Notes: a model not told the origin generated them from the letters alone. A stretch of DNA of 33,241 nt from an uncultured Sphingomonadales bacterium (GCA_903834285.1 CAILIO010000069.1:1-33241), one strand, 5' to 3'. Positions 24,200-33,082 are shown, counted from the stretch's first letter. A program made the numbers and translations.

Positions 24200-25144
24200 A
24201 TGGCTGATCCCTATTCCATTCTTGGCGTACCCCGCACCGCGAACGAGAAGGACATCAAGTCCGCCTATCGCACGCTGGCGAAGGAACTGCATCCTGATCG
24301 CAATGCCGGAAAGCCTGACGCGGCCGAGCGGTTCGCCGAAGTGACTCGGGCGTATGATTTGCTGTCGGACAAGGACAAGCGCGCCCGGTTCGACCGCGGG
24401 GAAATTGATGCAGACGGCAATCCAATCGGCCCATTCGGTTTTGGCGGCGGACCGGGCGGCGGCTCCGCCGGCGCTCAGCGCGGCTATCGCCACGATGGAT
24501 TTGAAGGCGTCGGCGGAGCCGGCAACGAGGGCGTCGATCTCGGCGACATCTTCGAGGGTCTGTTTGGCGGGCGCGGCGGAATGGGAGGTGGTGCGGGTCC
24601 AGGCGCACGGCGTCGTCCGGCGCCTCGCGGCGCGAACGTCACTTACACGCTCAAGGTCCCGTTCAACGAAGCCGCACGGCGCGAGCCGCAGCGCGTGACC
24701 CTGGCCGACGGGAAGACGATCGACCTCAAGCTTCCGCCTGGCCTTGTGGATGGCCAGCAGGTTCGTCTCGGCGGCAAAGGAGAGCCGGGCCCCGGTGGTT
24801 TCGGCGATGCGATCGTCACCATTGAGATTGAGCCGAGCCCCTATTTCGAGCGCGATGGCGACAACATTATGCTCAATGTGCCGATCAGCCTTGAAGAGGC
24901 GATCGCAGGCGCAAAAGTCCGGATTCCAACGGTCGAGGGACCAGTGATGATGACGGTTGCGCCGGGGAGCACCAGCGGCAAGACTTTGCGGCTGAAGGGG
25001 CGTGGCTTCACCCGCAAGAACGGCGAGCGCGGGGATCAACTCGTGACCCTACTGGTGGACATCCCCACCGAGGATCCCGATCTCAAGGCCCGCCTCGAGG
25101 GCTGGCGCGACAGCCGTGACTTGCGCGCCAAGTTTGCCGTCTAG
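24200..25144 (+). CDS. DnaJ-class co-chaperone without zinc finger (CbpA-like)
   Basis: A 314-residue J-domain protein that would stimulate DnaK ATPase. The J-domain occupies residues 1-70 with HPD at 31-33 (KELHPDRNAG). A Gly/Phe-rich linker follows (~75-145, for example FGFGGGPGGG and GGRGGMGGGAG), then two beta-sandwich substrate domains (LPPGLVDGQQVRLGGKG, LRLKGRGFTRKNGERGDQL). The cysteine zinc repeats of true DnaJ are absent, so this is a class II, CbpA-type protein. The start at 24200 (MADPYSILGV) is fixed by homology, with AGGG close upstream. The yihY-like gene follows after 4 bases and then fabI, all on the same strand. Confidence 0.93.
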   Translation: MADPYSILGVPRTANEKDIKSAYRTLAKELHPDRNAGKPDAAERFAEVTRAYDLLSDKDKRARFDRGEIDADGNPIGPFGFGGGPGGGSAGAQRGYRHDGFEGVGGAGNEGVDLGDIFEGLFGGRGGMGGGAGPGARRRPAPRGANVTYTLKVPFNEAARREPQRVTLADGKTIDLKLPPGLVDGQQVRLGGKGEPGPGGFGDAIVTIEIEPSPYFERDGDNIMLNVPISLEEAIAGAKVRIPTVEGPVMMTVAPGSTSGKTLRLKGRGFTRKNGERGDQLVTLLVDIPTEDPDLKARLEGWRDSRDLRAKFAV

Positions 25145-25148
25145 CTTC

Positions 25149-26195
25149 ATGACCGGCGACGCCTTTGTGCGGACGCCGCCTGGCCCCGCCGAACCAAGTC
25201 ACGCGGTAGCCGACCTTTCACCAGAGGCCAGACGGCTTGCGGCGCTGGCGCAGCGTCCTGGCCTCGCCGGCATCGGCGCGCGCCGCGCGCTTCGCCTGCG
25301 GTCGCTTGAAGTGCTCCGAAGGGTGTGGACAGGCGTCGTCCACGACGGCACGATCCACGCTGGCAACTTTGCCTACATGGTGCTGATCGCACTGTTCCCC
25401 TTCTTTATTACCGGCGCTGCCCTGTTTTCGTTGCTGGGCGAAGCAAATGATCGGACGGCAGCGGTGAACACCGTCCTGATGGCCATGCCGCCCGACGTTG
25501 CAAACGTGCTCTCGCCCGTTGCCCATGCGGTGATCGAGGCACGCACAGGCGGCTTGCTCTGGATCGGCGGCCTGGTCGGCCTGTGGACTGTCGGCAGTCT
25601 GGTCGAGACAATTCGGGATATCTTGCGCCGGGCTTACGGGACCAAGCTGGTCCATGCGTTCTGGCGCTACCGCCTGATGTCCACCGGGCTCATCATTGCA
25701 TCGGTTGTCCTCATCCTGGTTTCGATTGCCGCGCAGGTGGTGATTGGCACCGTGCTTGAGGCGGTCACGGCGCTTCTGCCGAAAGCGACTGATCTTATCG
25801 CGACGCTGGCGCTGTACCGCGTGATTCCCGCCTTGGTGCTGTTCGGGTCGCTATGGCTGCTCTTCATCTCGCTGACCCCACGCGCTTACAAGTCGCGGAT
25901 CTATCCCAAGTGGCCGGGCGCACTCTTCGTCACGCTTTGGTGGCTGGCTGTCACCACGGTCTTGCCTAAGCTGCTGCGACACATGTTCGTCTACGATCTG
26001 ACATACGGAAGCCTCGCTGGCGTGATGATCACGCTTTTCTTTTTTTGGCTGATTGGCCTAGGGATGGTCGTGGGGGCCGAACTCAACGCTGCTCTGGCCG
26101 AAACGCCGGAGGAGCAGGATCTGGTTGGGCAGGCCGACAATCGGGCTCGCGCCGCGAATGCTGGCACGGCCGTACCGACGCAACAGGACGAGTGA
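25149..26195 (+). CDS. YihY/UPF0761-family inner-membrane protein
   Basis: A 348-residue polytopic membrane protein of the YihY (BrkB-like) family, historically misnamed ribonuclease BN; function unknown. About six hydrophobic segments are visible, including AYMVLIALFPFFITGAALF, LLWIGGLVGLWTVGSLVETI and MITLFFFWLIGLGMVVGAEL, the last two being family signature blocks. Residues ~1-60 are a polar cytoplasmic extension. It starts 4 bases after the dnaJ-like stop without a clear ribosome site, suggesting reinitiation, and precedes fabI by 13 bases. Confidence 0.9.
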   Translation: MTGDAFVRTPPGPAEPSHAVADLSPEARRLAALAQRPGLAGIGARRALRLRSLEVLRRVWTGVVHDGTIHAGNFAYMVLIALFPFFITGAALFSLLGEANDRTAAVNTVLMAMPPDVANVLSPVAHAVIEARTGGLLWIGGLVGLWTVGSLVETIRDILRRAYGTKLVHAFWRYRLMSTGLIIASVVLILVSIAAQVVIGTVLEAVTALLPKATDLIATLALYRVIPALVLFGSLWLLFISLTPRAYKSRIYPKWPGALFVTLWWLAVTTVLPKLLRHMFVYDLTYGSLAGVMITLFFFWLIGLGMVVGAELNAALAETPEEQDLVGQADNRARAANAGTAVPTQQDE

Positions 26196-26208
26196 AGCAA
26201 GGGGTCGC

Positions 26209-27042
26209 ATGACAGGACTTATGGAAGGAAAGCGCGGCCTGATCATGGGCCTCGCCAATGACAAATCGCTTGCATGGGGAATTGCCCGCAAGTTGCACGA
26301 ACACGGCGCCGAGCTCGCGTTCTCTTATCAGGGTGATGCGCTCGAAAAACGGGTGCGTCCGTTGGCAGCCAGCCTTGGCAGCGATTTCCTGATCGAATGC
26401 GACGTCGCGGATATGGCCGCGCTCGATACCGCGTTCGAAACGCTCGCCGCGCGCTGGCCAACGATCGACTTTCTCGTCCACGCCATCGGCTTCTCCGACA
26501 AGACCGAGCTGCGGGGCAAGTACATGGACACCTCGTTCGACAACTTCCTGATGACCATGAACATCTCGGTCTATAGCATGGTCGCCGTGACCCGGCGCGC
26601 GGCGGCCATGATGCCACAAGTTGAAGACGAAAACGGCGCAATGGGTGGCGGCGGCTCGATTGTAACGCTCACCTATTACGGCGCCGAGAAAGTGGTTCCG
26701 CATTACAATGTGATGGGGGTCGCAAAGGCTGCGCTTGAGGCCAGCGTGCGCTACCTTGCCAACGATTGTGGCCCGCAGGGGATTCGCGTCAACGCACTTT
26801 CCGCTGGCCCGATCAAGACGCTCGCCGCGAGTGGGATCGGCGATTTCCGCTACATCCTGAAGTGGAACGAGCTCAACGCGCCCCTGCGCCGCAACGTCAC
26901 GATCGACGATGTCGGGGGCGCCGGACTCTACCTGTTGTCCGAGCTGTCGTCAGGTGTGACGGGCGAAGTGCACCACGTCGATTCCGGCTATCATACTGTC
27001 GGCATGAAGCAGGAAGACGCGCCGGATATCGCGCTGGGCTGA
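26209..27042 (+). CDS. fabI: Enoyl-[acyl-carrier-protein] reductase (NADH)
   Basis: Reduces the trans-2 double bond of enoyl-ACP, the last step of each fatty-acid elongation cycle. The 277-residue short-chain dehydrogenase has the FabI cofactor loop GLANDKSLAWGIA, the HAIGFSDK block, and the catalytic pattern with Y156, Y166 and K173 (TYYGAEKVVPHYNVMGVAKA). The serine after VDSGYH-type sequence near the end (EVHHVDSGYHTVGM) fits the family. The start at 26209 has AAGGGG 4-5 bases upstream. It is third in the dnaJ-yihY-fabI run and is the likely triclosan target. Converges on the exported unknown gene. Confidence 0.96.
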   Translation: MTGLMEGKRGLIMGLANDKSLAWGIARKLHEHGAELAFSYQGDALEKRVRPLAASLGSDFLIECDVADMAALDTAFETLAARWPTIDFLVHAIGFSDKTELRGKYMDTSFDNFLMTMNISVYSMVAVTRRAAAMMPQVEDENGAMGGGGSIVTLTYYGAEKVVPHYNVMGVAKAALEASVRYLANDCGPQGIRVNALSAGPIKTLAASGIGDFRYILKWNELNAPLRRNVTIDDVGGAGLYLLSELSSGVTGEVHHVDSGYHTVGMKQEDAPDIALG

Positions 27043-27058
27043 CCAGGGTCTGCTGAAG

Positions 27059-27661
27059 TCAGGGCTGGGGCGGAGTGGTCAGGGGCGTACTCGGTGAGGA
27101 CGCACCGGGCGCAGCCGCCGGTTGCTCACCGTCGCGCTCGCGCTTGAGCTTGGCCTCGTATTCCTTTTCCAGCACTTCGACCCGGGCTTGCTCGGCTGCG
27201 GTATCGGCGTCGATCGTCTTGAGCCGCTTGGCGCGCTCTTCTTCGATGAGTTTGCCGAACTGCACGTCGCTTCCCTGCTTCTTCTCGGCATAAGCATTAT
27301 GGATCAGCTGCGACATGCACCCTGTGGCGCCGCCTGCGCCAACCGGCGAGCAGGAATTGGTGCCGGACGCGCCCACAGTCTCGTAGGCCTTTACCCGCTG
27401 CGTCCATCCCTGATTGACAGAATCATTGGGGTTGTCGCGCAGTGGCTTGGGGATGCGAAAGCGCTCGGTTTCGTCTTTGCGGGCGCAGACAGTAATCGAA
27501 CCGTCAGTCGACGCCGGGCAGGGATCATCGCCATAGACGATCAACTGGTTGATCTTCTCTGACGGATTGTCCAGCGTTTGAGCAGCGGCTGGCAGCGGCA
27601 TTCCCAGAAGCGCGGCAAGTGCCACTGCAGAGGCAAGGGCGGCGGCAGAATTGCGCTTCAT
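27059..27661 (-). CDS. Exported protein of unknown function, sphingomonad type
   Basis: A 200-residue protein with a clear signal peptide (MKRNSAAALASAVALAALLG, cleaved about AAA/Q at ~27). The mature part has EKINQLIVYGDDPCPASTDG and SITVCARKDETERFRIPKPL, two more cysteines in SCSPVGAGGATGC, and a C-terminal charged coiled-coil-like stretch (~130-180, rich in Glu/Lys/Arg), ending in a Pro/Thr/Ser tail. I have the impression of a widespread sphingomonad hypothetical; no function is known. The start at 27661 has GGAG 10 bases upstream; 27688 is possible but would spoil the signal peptide. Last gene of the minus-strand run, 102 bases after coq7. Confidence 0.85.
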   Translation of the reverse strand: MKRNSAAALASAVALAALLGMPLPAAAQTLDNPSEKINQLIVYGDDPCPASTDGSITVCARKDETERFRIPKPLRDNPNDSVNQGWTQRVKAYETVGASGTNSCSPVGAGGATGCMSQLIHNAYAEKKQGSDVQFGKLIEEERAKRLKTIDADTAAEQARVEVLEKEYEAKLKRERDGEQPAAAPGASSPSTPLTTPPQP

Positions 27662-27763
27662 GGCGGGTAGGCTCCAGCTGGGGGTCATGCCGGGGATATA
27701 GGGCCTCTGCGGCGTGAACGATAGCTGAAGTCCGCGCCTTGCGGTGCATCAAGCTTTGCGCGG

Positions 27764-28276
27764 TCAGATACGTTTCGACACCGCAATCGCCACGCGGCAG
27801 CCCATACGGATCGCGTTGAAGAGCAAGGGATAAGCCGGCGCGCTCTCTGCCCCCGATGCCAGCGCCGTGTCGCGATGCTCGCGCTCGTCATCCCGAAACT
27901 CCCGGATCATCGTGGAAAGCTCGGGATCCTCATCGCCCAGCTGTTCAAGCTGCTCCGTGTAATGACGGTCGATTTCGGTCTCGATAGCAGCAGTGCAGGC
28001 CATCGCCGCTTCAGGTCCGATCAGCGCAGTTGCTGCGCCAAGGGCAAATCCCGCTGCGGACCAGAGCGGTTGCAGCACGGTGGGGCGCACGCCGCGCTTG
28101 ACGAGCAGCGCGTCGAAACGCTCGCGATGTGAGGCTTCCTGCTGCGCCATTGTCGCGATCTCGCCGGAAATCGAGGTGCGGTCTCCCATCACCGCAAGCT
28201 GCCCGGCGTAGATGCGGACTGCTCCGAATTCACCGGCTTGGTTGACCCGCAGCATCACTTCGCGCGTTTCCGTCAT
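27764..28276 (-). CDS. coq7: Demethoxyubiquinone hydroxylase (COQ7 family)
   Basis: Performs the C6 hydroxylation of the ubiquinone ring at the inner membrane. The 170-residue protein has the di-iron ligand set: E16 (AGEFGAVRIY), E47 and H50 (QQEASHRERF), a Glu in AIETEIDRHY (~99), and E131 with H134 (DDEREHRD). Length and motifs match bacterial COQ7, an alternative to UbiF. The ATG at 28276 overlaps the stop of dsbB in ATGA, so translation is coupled. Confidence 0.95.
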   Translation of the reverse strand: MTETREVMLRVNQAGEFGAVRIYAGQLAVMGDRTSISGEIATMAQQEASHRERFDALLVKRGVRPTVLQPLWSAAGFALGAATALIGPEAAMACTAAIETEIDRHYTEQLEQLGDEDPELSTMIREFRDDEREHRDTALASGAESAPAYPLLFNAIRMGCRVAIAVSKRI

Positions 28277-28767
28277 TGTGAAAGTCCCTTTTTGCCACGG
28301 CTGAGGAGCACGAGGGTCAACGCTGCACTAGCTGCCGAAATCAGGAAATTGAAGCCTGCCAGGCTCACGCCGAACAATGTCCAGGCCGGCGTATCGCACC
28401 GGATCAACGGCGCATTCATGATCGACGCCAGCGGGTCATTGCCAAGGCCGGTCGATGAACACGCCGTCGGCCCTTGCCACCAGCCGTATTCGACCCCGGC
28501 GTGGAATGCGCCGATGGCACCGCTCACACCGATTGCTGTGGCCGCCAGCACCACCAGGATTCCACCCAAGGTGGTCCCCCGCGCTGCAAATGCGCCAATC
28601 GCGAGGACTATGGCCGCAAAGTGGGGATATCGCTGCCACCAGCACATATCGCATGGCGCGAGCCCGAAACCGTACTGCGCGACATAGACGGCAAGGATCA
28701 GCGCGCTCGGCACCAGCAGTGCCAAGAGGTAAGCCGTCAGCTCAGGTCCTTTCACCGGCTCTGCCAT
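28273..28767 (-). CDS. dsbB: DsbB-like disulfide bond formation protein
   Basis: Inner-membrane enzyme that reoxidises DsbA-type thiol oxidases and passes electrons to ubiquinone. The 164-residue protein has four hydrophobic segments and both cysteine pairs: C39-x-x-C42 in LAPCDMCWWQRYPH, and C103 with C124 in GPTACSSTG and LIRCDTPAW. The start at 28767 (MAEPVKGPEL) fits the family; the frame extends to 28851 over the end of ctpA without support. It starts only 5 bases past the ctpA stop region and overlaps coq7 by 4 bases. Confidence 0.92.
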   Translation of the reverse strand: MAEPVKGPELTAYLLALLVPSALILAVYVAQYGFGLAPCDMCWWQRYPHFAAIVLAIGAFAARGTTLGGILVVLAATAIGVSGAIGAFHAGVEYGWWQGPTACSSTGLGNDPLASIMNAPLIRCDTPAWTLFGVSLAGFNFLISAASAALTLVLLSRGKKGLSQ

Positions 28768-28771
28768 GAGA

Positions 28772-30112
28772 TCACCGCTTGCGTGCGGCAAGCGCCTGAG
28801 GGGCCGTCCGCCCGAGCGTCTGCAGCGCGTAATAGAGCTGGAAGTCGTCAATGCCCTTGGCCTTGAGTTCCTCGGGCGTCATCTTGAACCGAGGATCCTG
28901 AACCTTGTCGCGTTCGAGATCCTTGTCGTCCTTGATTTCGTTGACGAGATGACCGCGGAGGTCGCTCTCGCGGTAGAAGCGGAGCGCGCGCTTGCGCAGA
29001 TCAGGGTCCGAAATCTGCGGCACTGCGATATCGGGATCGATCCCGCCTTCCTGTACCGACCGTCCCGACGGCGTGTAGTAGCGTGCGGTGGTGAGCTTGA
29101 GCGCAGTGTCGCGGGTCAGCGGCATCAGCGTCTGCACGCTGCCCTTGCCGAAGCTGCGCTGCCCCATCAGGACCGCACGGTGCTGGTCCTGCAGGGCGCC
29201 GGCGACAATCTCGGAAGCAGAAGCGGAGCCCTCGTTGATCAGGACCGCCATCGGAATGCCCTTGGCGATGTCACCCGGAGTCATTGATTCGGCATTGTAG
29301 GTCTCGTTGTCGCGCGCATAGCGTCCCCGCTGCGAAACAATCACGCCGTGATCGAGAAACAAGTCGGAGAGCGCGACCGCCTGATCAAGCAGCCCGCCCG
29401 GATTGCCGCGCAAGTCGAGCACCAACCCGGCCACCCGGCCGCCAGTCTTGCTCTTGATCTGCTTGAATGCATCGAGCACTTCGCTGCCGACATTGGCGCT
29501 GAAGCTGGATACCGAGATCACGCCGACATTGCCCTCGACTTTCCAGTCGACCGGCTTCAGCTCGATGATCTGGCGCGTGATCTTGACCTCGATCGGCTCA
29601 TCACGGCCGGTCCGGAACAAGGTGAGGCCAATCGTCGTGCCCGGAGGCCCGCGCATCTGGTCAACCGCCTCATCGAGCGTGCCGCCGTAGATCAGCTTTC
29701 CGTTGATGTGCGTGATGAAATCGCCCGCCTTGACACCGGCGGCATCGGCCGGGCTGCCCTTGGTGGGCGCAATAACCTTGACCGCGCCGTCATCCATCGT
29801 GACCGAAAGACCGAGCCCGCCGTACGAACCATCGGTCTGCGTACGAAGATTCTCAAAGTCGCGCGCATCGAGGTAGGAACTGTGCGGATCGAGTGCGGCG
29901 AGCATCCCGTTGATCGCGCCCTTGATCAGCTTGTCGTCATCAACCGGCTCGACATAGCTCGTCTTGATCCGCTCGTAGACTGCCATCAGCTTGCTGAATT
30001 CCGGCCCGGAGCGGGCATCCACCGCAGCGAGCCCTGCAGTGGTCGCCGGAATCAACGCAACGGCACTGACGAGCGCAGCGGCTCGCAGCAGGGGAACGAA
30101 TTTGAACGCCAT
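28772..30112 (-). CDS. ctpA: S41-family carboxy-terminal processing peptidase
   Basis: A periplasmic PDZ serine protease that trims C-termini of envelope proteins and cell-wall enzymes. The 446-residue protein has a signal peptide (~1-30), a PDZ domain (~95-180, YGGLGLSVTMDDGAVKVIAP) and the catalytic core: S298 in NEGSASASEI and K323 in SFGKGSVQTL, the 25-residue Ser-Lys spacing of the Prc/CtpA family. VLDLRGNPGGLLDQAV is the conserved strand block. Start at 30112 (MAFKFVPLLR) with GAAAG upstream. It follows the EnvC-like gene by 95 bases; CtpA and EnvC-type proteins both act on peptidoglycan remodelling, so the pairing makes sense. Confidence 0.95.
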   Translation of the reverse strand: MAFKFVPLLRAAALVSAVALIPATTAGLAAVDARSGPEFSKLMAVYERIKTSYVEPVDDDKLIKGAINGMLAALDPHSSYLDARDFENLRTQTDGSYGGLGLSVTMDDGAVKVIAPTKGSPADAAGVKAGDFITHINGKLIYGGTLDEAVDQMRGPPGTTIGLTLFRTGRDEPIEVKITRQIIELKPVDWKVEGNVGVISVSSFSANVGSEVLDAFKQIKSKTGGRVAGLVLDLRGNPGGLLDQAVALSDLFLDHGVIVSQRGRYARDNETYNAESMTPGDIAKGIPMAVLINEGSASASEIVAGALQDQHRAVLMGQRSFGKGSVQTLMPLTRDTALKLTTARYYTPSGRSVQEGGIDPDIAVPQISDPDLRKRALRFYRESDLRGHLVNEIKDDKDLERDKVQDPRFKMTPEELKAKGIDDFQLYYALQTLGRTAPQALAARKR

Positions 30113-30207
30113 GATCGTCTTTCGGCAAAGAGTGCAGAGCCTTGGGTGGCTTGTATAGAGCCGGCACGATTAACGCCAGATGCGCTTGCTCCATGCCGAA
30201 AGGGCAG

Positions 30208-31410
30208 TCAGCGCCCGACCAGAGCGAGAGGATTGATCGGTGTCCCATCCTTGCGAAGCTCAATCGTCACCGTAGGCCTGCCGGGCCCGGCAAGGCCGAG
30301 CGGCGATCCTTGCAGAACTTTCTCTGCCACAGCGACATCCAGCCGTCCAAGGTTGGTGATAAGCGATGTCCAGCCACCGTCATGGTCGATTATGACGATC
30401 CGGCCAAAGCCGCGGTAGTCTCCTGCAAAGGCTACTCGCCCGGCAGCCGGGGAAACAACCTGCGCACCTGCTGCGGGCGCAAGGGTCACACCGATCGAAC
30501 GCGTCGCGCCGGTCGCATCGCCGAATCCGGTCACGATCCGGCCGCTGACAGGCATGATCCAGGAAAGTCCGCCACCTGCAGTCCGGGCCGGCGATCGCTC
30601 CTCAACAACAAGCATGGAACCGGGCTGGTCAGGCCGCGGCACCGGCCCGGGCAAGGCAGCAAGCTGGCTGCGCAAGACTCCATCTGCACGCAAGCGATCC
30701 ATTAATGCCGCCATGTCGCGGGTATCTTCAGCAAGAGCCAGAGCGCGATCGGCCTCGCGGCTGGCGATGCCCTGCGCACTGCGCGAGGCGATTCGCTGGT
30801 GGCTCTCTACGGCCACGAGTTGCTGCCTACGCACCGTCAGCACCTCTTCGCTCGCCTTGAGCTTTACCGCTGCGCGACGTGCGTTGTCCTGCAATTGGCG
30901 CCCGCGCATGATTTCCGAACGAAGTCCGGCAGTGCGACGCTGGACTTCGGGAAGCATCGTCTCGAGGACGGCACGCAGATAGACCGTCTCGCGGAGCGTA
31001 TCGGCGCGCATCAGACTGAAGACGAGCGGTCGGCGCGACATCAGCTGCAATGCTGCGGTAAGGCGCACCACCGGTTCTTGCCGAGCGGCAATCCGCAGCC
31101 GTAAGGCCGCGCGCTGCCGGTCGATCTCGTGCACGCTGGCCTGCGCAAGTGCGATTTCCGCCTCGGATTGCTGGATTCGTGCGGCAACCGCTGCCGCCTC
31201 GCTGGCGGTGCGGTCCGCTGCAGCAGTGGCGCGCCTTGCCGCAGTTTCCAGCAAATCACCTCGCCGACGGGCCTCCGCCAGCGCACGCTTCGCCGCACTA
31301 AGGGCATCCCTGGCTTCGATTGCCGTTTCGAACGGGGCATCCTGCGCCACGACCTGCCAGCCGGCGATGGGCGCCAGCGCCATGGCAATGAAGGCAATGC
31401 GTGACGTCAT
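30208..31410 (-). CDS. EnvC-like amidase activator with degenerate LytM domain
   Basis: A 400-residue periplasmic protein with a signal peptide (~1-23), a long Ala/Arg/Glu-rich coiled coil (~30-260) and a C-terminal LytM/M23 domain (~290-398). The zinc ligands of active M23 peptidases appear lost: the first His/Asp site reads TRSIGVTLAP, the middle His is in WTSLITNLG with Asn instead, and the final HxH site reads TVTIELRKDG. This is the EnvC pattern, in which the dead domain activates cell-division amidases instead of cutting peptidoglycan. The start at 31410 follows the rlmH stop by 4 bases; an in-frame ATG at 31422 would overlap rlmH. Confidence 0.9.
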   Translation of the reverse strand: MTSRIAFIAMALAPIAGWQVVAQDAPFETAIEARDALSAAKRALAEARRRGDLLETAARRATAAADRTASEAAAVAARIQQSEAEIALAQASVHEIDRQRAALRLRIAARQEPVVRLTAALQLMSRRPLVFSLMRADTLRETVYLRAVLETMLPEVQRRTAGLRSEIMRGRQLQDNARRAAVKLKASEEVLTVRRQQLVAVESHQRIASRSAQGIASREADRALALAEDTRDMAALMDRLRADGVLRSQLAALPGPVPRPDQPGSMLVVEERSPARTAGGGLSWIMPVSGRIVTGFGDATGATRSIGVTLAPAAGAQVVSPAAGRVAFAGDYRGFGRIVIIDHDGGWTSLITNLGRLDVAVAEKVLQGSPLGLAGPGRPTVTIELRKDGTPINPLALVGR

Positions 31411-31414
31411 GGCT

Positions 31415-31840
31415 TCAGCCATCGCGATGATAAGGGTGGCCGGAAAGAATGCTCGTCGCCCGCCAGAGCTGCTCGGCAAGCATGGCGCGTGCGAGCATAT
31501 GTGGCCAGGTCGCGGCACCAAACGCGAGAAGTAGGTCCGCTCCAGCTCTCAGCGCAACATCGTGCCCGTCTGCGGCACCGATGAGGAAGCGCGTTTCACG
31601 GACTCCGTCATCGCGCCATCGGCCAAGCAGTGCGGCAAAGGCCGCGGAATTCAGTTGCTCGCCCCGTTCGTCCAGCGCCACCGTACGCACAGGGGTGGAA
31701 GCGGGGGCGGGTATCGTTCCGCCGCGATCCGGCAGCTCGGTAACCTTGAAGCCCCAGACAATGCGCCGCGCATAGCGGTCAACCAGCTCGGCTTCCGGCG
31801 AGCGACCAATCTTTCCGCGGGCAATGACGTGCAGCAGCAT
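31415..31840 (-). CDS. rlmH: 23S rRNA pseudouridine-1915 N3-methyltransferase
   Basis: SPOUT methyltransferase that methylates pseudouridine 1915 in helix 69 of 23S rRNA on the assembled 70S ribosome. The 141-residue protein is slightly shorter than the E. coli enzyme (155). The knot region has RFLIGAADGHD and LLLAFGAATWPHMLARAMLA, and the end LSGHPYHRDG is the family signature. Start at 31840 (MLLHVIARGKIGRSPE) by homology. It sits between rsfS and the EnvC-like gene, an order common in alphaproteobacteria. Confidence 0.95.
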   Translation of the reverse strand: MLLHVIARGKIGRSPEAELVDRYARRIVWGFKVTELPDRGGTIPAPASTPVRTVALDERGEQLNSAAFAALLGRWRDDGVRETRFLIGAADGHDVALRAGADLLLAFGAATWPHMLARAMLAEQLWRATSILSGHPYHRDG

Positions 31841-31915
31841 TATTTTGCCCTAGCCCAGAACGACAGCGCAATGAATCCCCGCGCTTTCCGGACCTGTGGA
31901 GCGCTGCGCGCGCCG

Positions 31916-32344
31916 TCAGGCCGCGCCCTGGTCTCCGAAGGCCCACATGCGTTCAAGGTTGTAAAAGCTGCGCACTTCTGGCCGGAACAAGTGCACGACG
32001 ATGTCACCAGCGTCGATCAGCACCCAGTCTGCCGCAGGAAGACCCTCGATCCGGACATGGCCAAAGCCGCCCTGCTTGATCCGCTCCGCAAGCTTTTGCG
32101 CCATGGAGGCAACTTGCCTGGTCGAACGGCCCGATGCGATCACCATGTGATCGGCCACGGAGCTTTTGCCCTCAAGCGGGATCGTGACGATTTCCTGCCC
32201 TTGATCATCGTCAAGCGAGCGCAGGACCAGTTCCAGAACCGACCCTGGCGCAGCTGCATAGGTGCCGGAGGTAGAACTGGGAGCGAGACCGGTATCGACC
32301 GGTAAGGAATGTAGACTTGTCATGGGTGTGTAGATTGTCTCCAT
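31916..32344 (-). CDS. rsfS: Ribosomal silencing factor RsfS
   Basis: Binds ribosomal protein uL14 and blocks subunit joining in starvation. The conserved domain fills residues ~35-142: LELVLRSLDDDQGQEIVTIP, then VADHMVIASGRSTRQVASMA, ADWVLIDAGDIVVHLFRPEV and RSFYNLERMWAFGD. About 30 N-terminal residues are Ser/Thr-rich and unlikely to be conserved. Start at 32344 or 32323 (MTSLHSLP); neither has a clear ribosome site. It is between nadD (82 bases) and rlmH (75 bases). Confidence 0.94.
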   Translation of the reverse strand: METIYTPMTSLHSLPVDTGLAPSSTSGTYAAAPGSVLELVLRSLDDDQGQEIVTIPLEGKSSVADHMVIASGRSTRQVASMAQKLAERIKQGGFGHVRIEGLPAADWVLIDAGDIVVHLFRPEVRSFYNLERMWAFGDQGAA

Positions 32345-32426
32345 GGCTGAGGGTTCAATGACTCTGAGTTTGACAGGGTCGGCTGGTGCTTTGCGGCCGC
32401 AAGAAAAGGTGGAGGCAGACCGGCGT

Positions 32427-33077
32427 TCAATGCGCCCTCGCCTCGAGTGCTGTTACAATGGCCCTGTGGGTGAGCATATCGCGCTGATACCTGTGTTCCG
32501 CGCGGCGATGCCATTGTGGATCAGCAGCACGAATAGCCGTGGCTGATCGGGCATCGAGGTCAAAGCGCAAGATGATCAGCGCCGGGGCGCTCCGCTTCGC
32601 GCCAATAAAATCCTGACTGTGCCGCCGGCGCCAGCGGCGCAGCCAAGCCATGGCGGGGCTCGCCATCGCGGCGCCATCATACCCCGGACGCGCGACAACG
32701 GCAATCGGCATCTCGCGCGCGATCTGGCGCCAGCCCCGCCAGCGGTGGAACTGGGCAAGATTGTCTGTGCCCATCAGCCAGACAAACCGTCGTCGTGGAT
32801 AGCGGCGCTTCAGTTTGCGAAGCGCATCAATGGTATAGCGCGTCCCAAGCTCTGTTTCGATAGCGGTTACCCGGATCGGGGCGCCGCGAGCCACTCTGCG
32901 CGCCGAAGCAAAACGGGCAGGGAGCGGGGCCATCCCTGCAGACGGTTTGAGTACGTTCCCGGGCGACACAAGCCACCACACCTCATCCAATCCCAAAGCA
33001 CCGAGGGCAAAGAGGCTGATCCGCCGATGTGCCCCATGCGCGGGATTGAAGCTGCCGCCAAGCAGGCCGGTAAGCAC
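32427..33077 (-). CDS. nadD: Nicotinate-nucleotide adenylyltransferase
   Basis: Makes deamido-NAD from nicotinate mononucleotide and ATP. About 216 residues with the nucleotidyltransferase motif LLGGSFNPAHGAHRRIS, VWWLVSPGNVLK, the block FVWLMGTDNLAQFHRW, and the C-terminal SATAIR standing for the usual ISSTxIR. The start is uncertain: GTG at 33077 lies just after the proA stop and begins near the family N-terminus, but no ribosome site is seen; a GTG at 33119 would overlap proA by 37 bases and add residues unlike the family. Translational coupling to proA is likely either way. Confidence 0.92.
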   Translation of the reverse strand: MLTGLLGGSFNPAHGAHRRISLFALGALGLDEVWWLVSPGNVLKPSAGMAPLPARFASARRVARGAPIRVTAIETELGTRYTIDALRKLKRRYPRRRFVWLMGTDNLAQFHRWRGWRQIAREMPIAVVARPGYDGAAMASPAMAWLRRWRRRHSQDFIGAKRSAPALIILRFDLDARSATAIRAADPQWHRRAEHRYQRDMLTHRAIVTALEARAH

Positions 33078-33082
33078 AGGTT

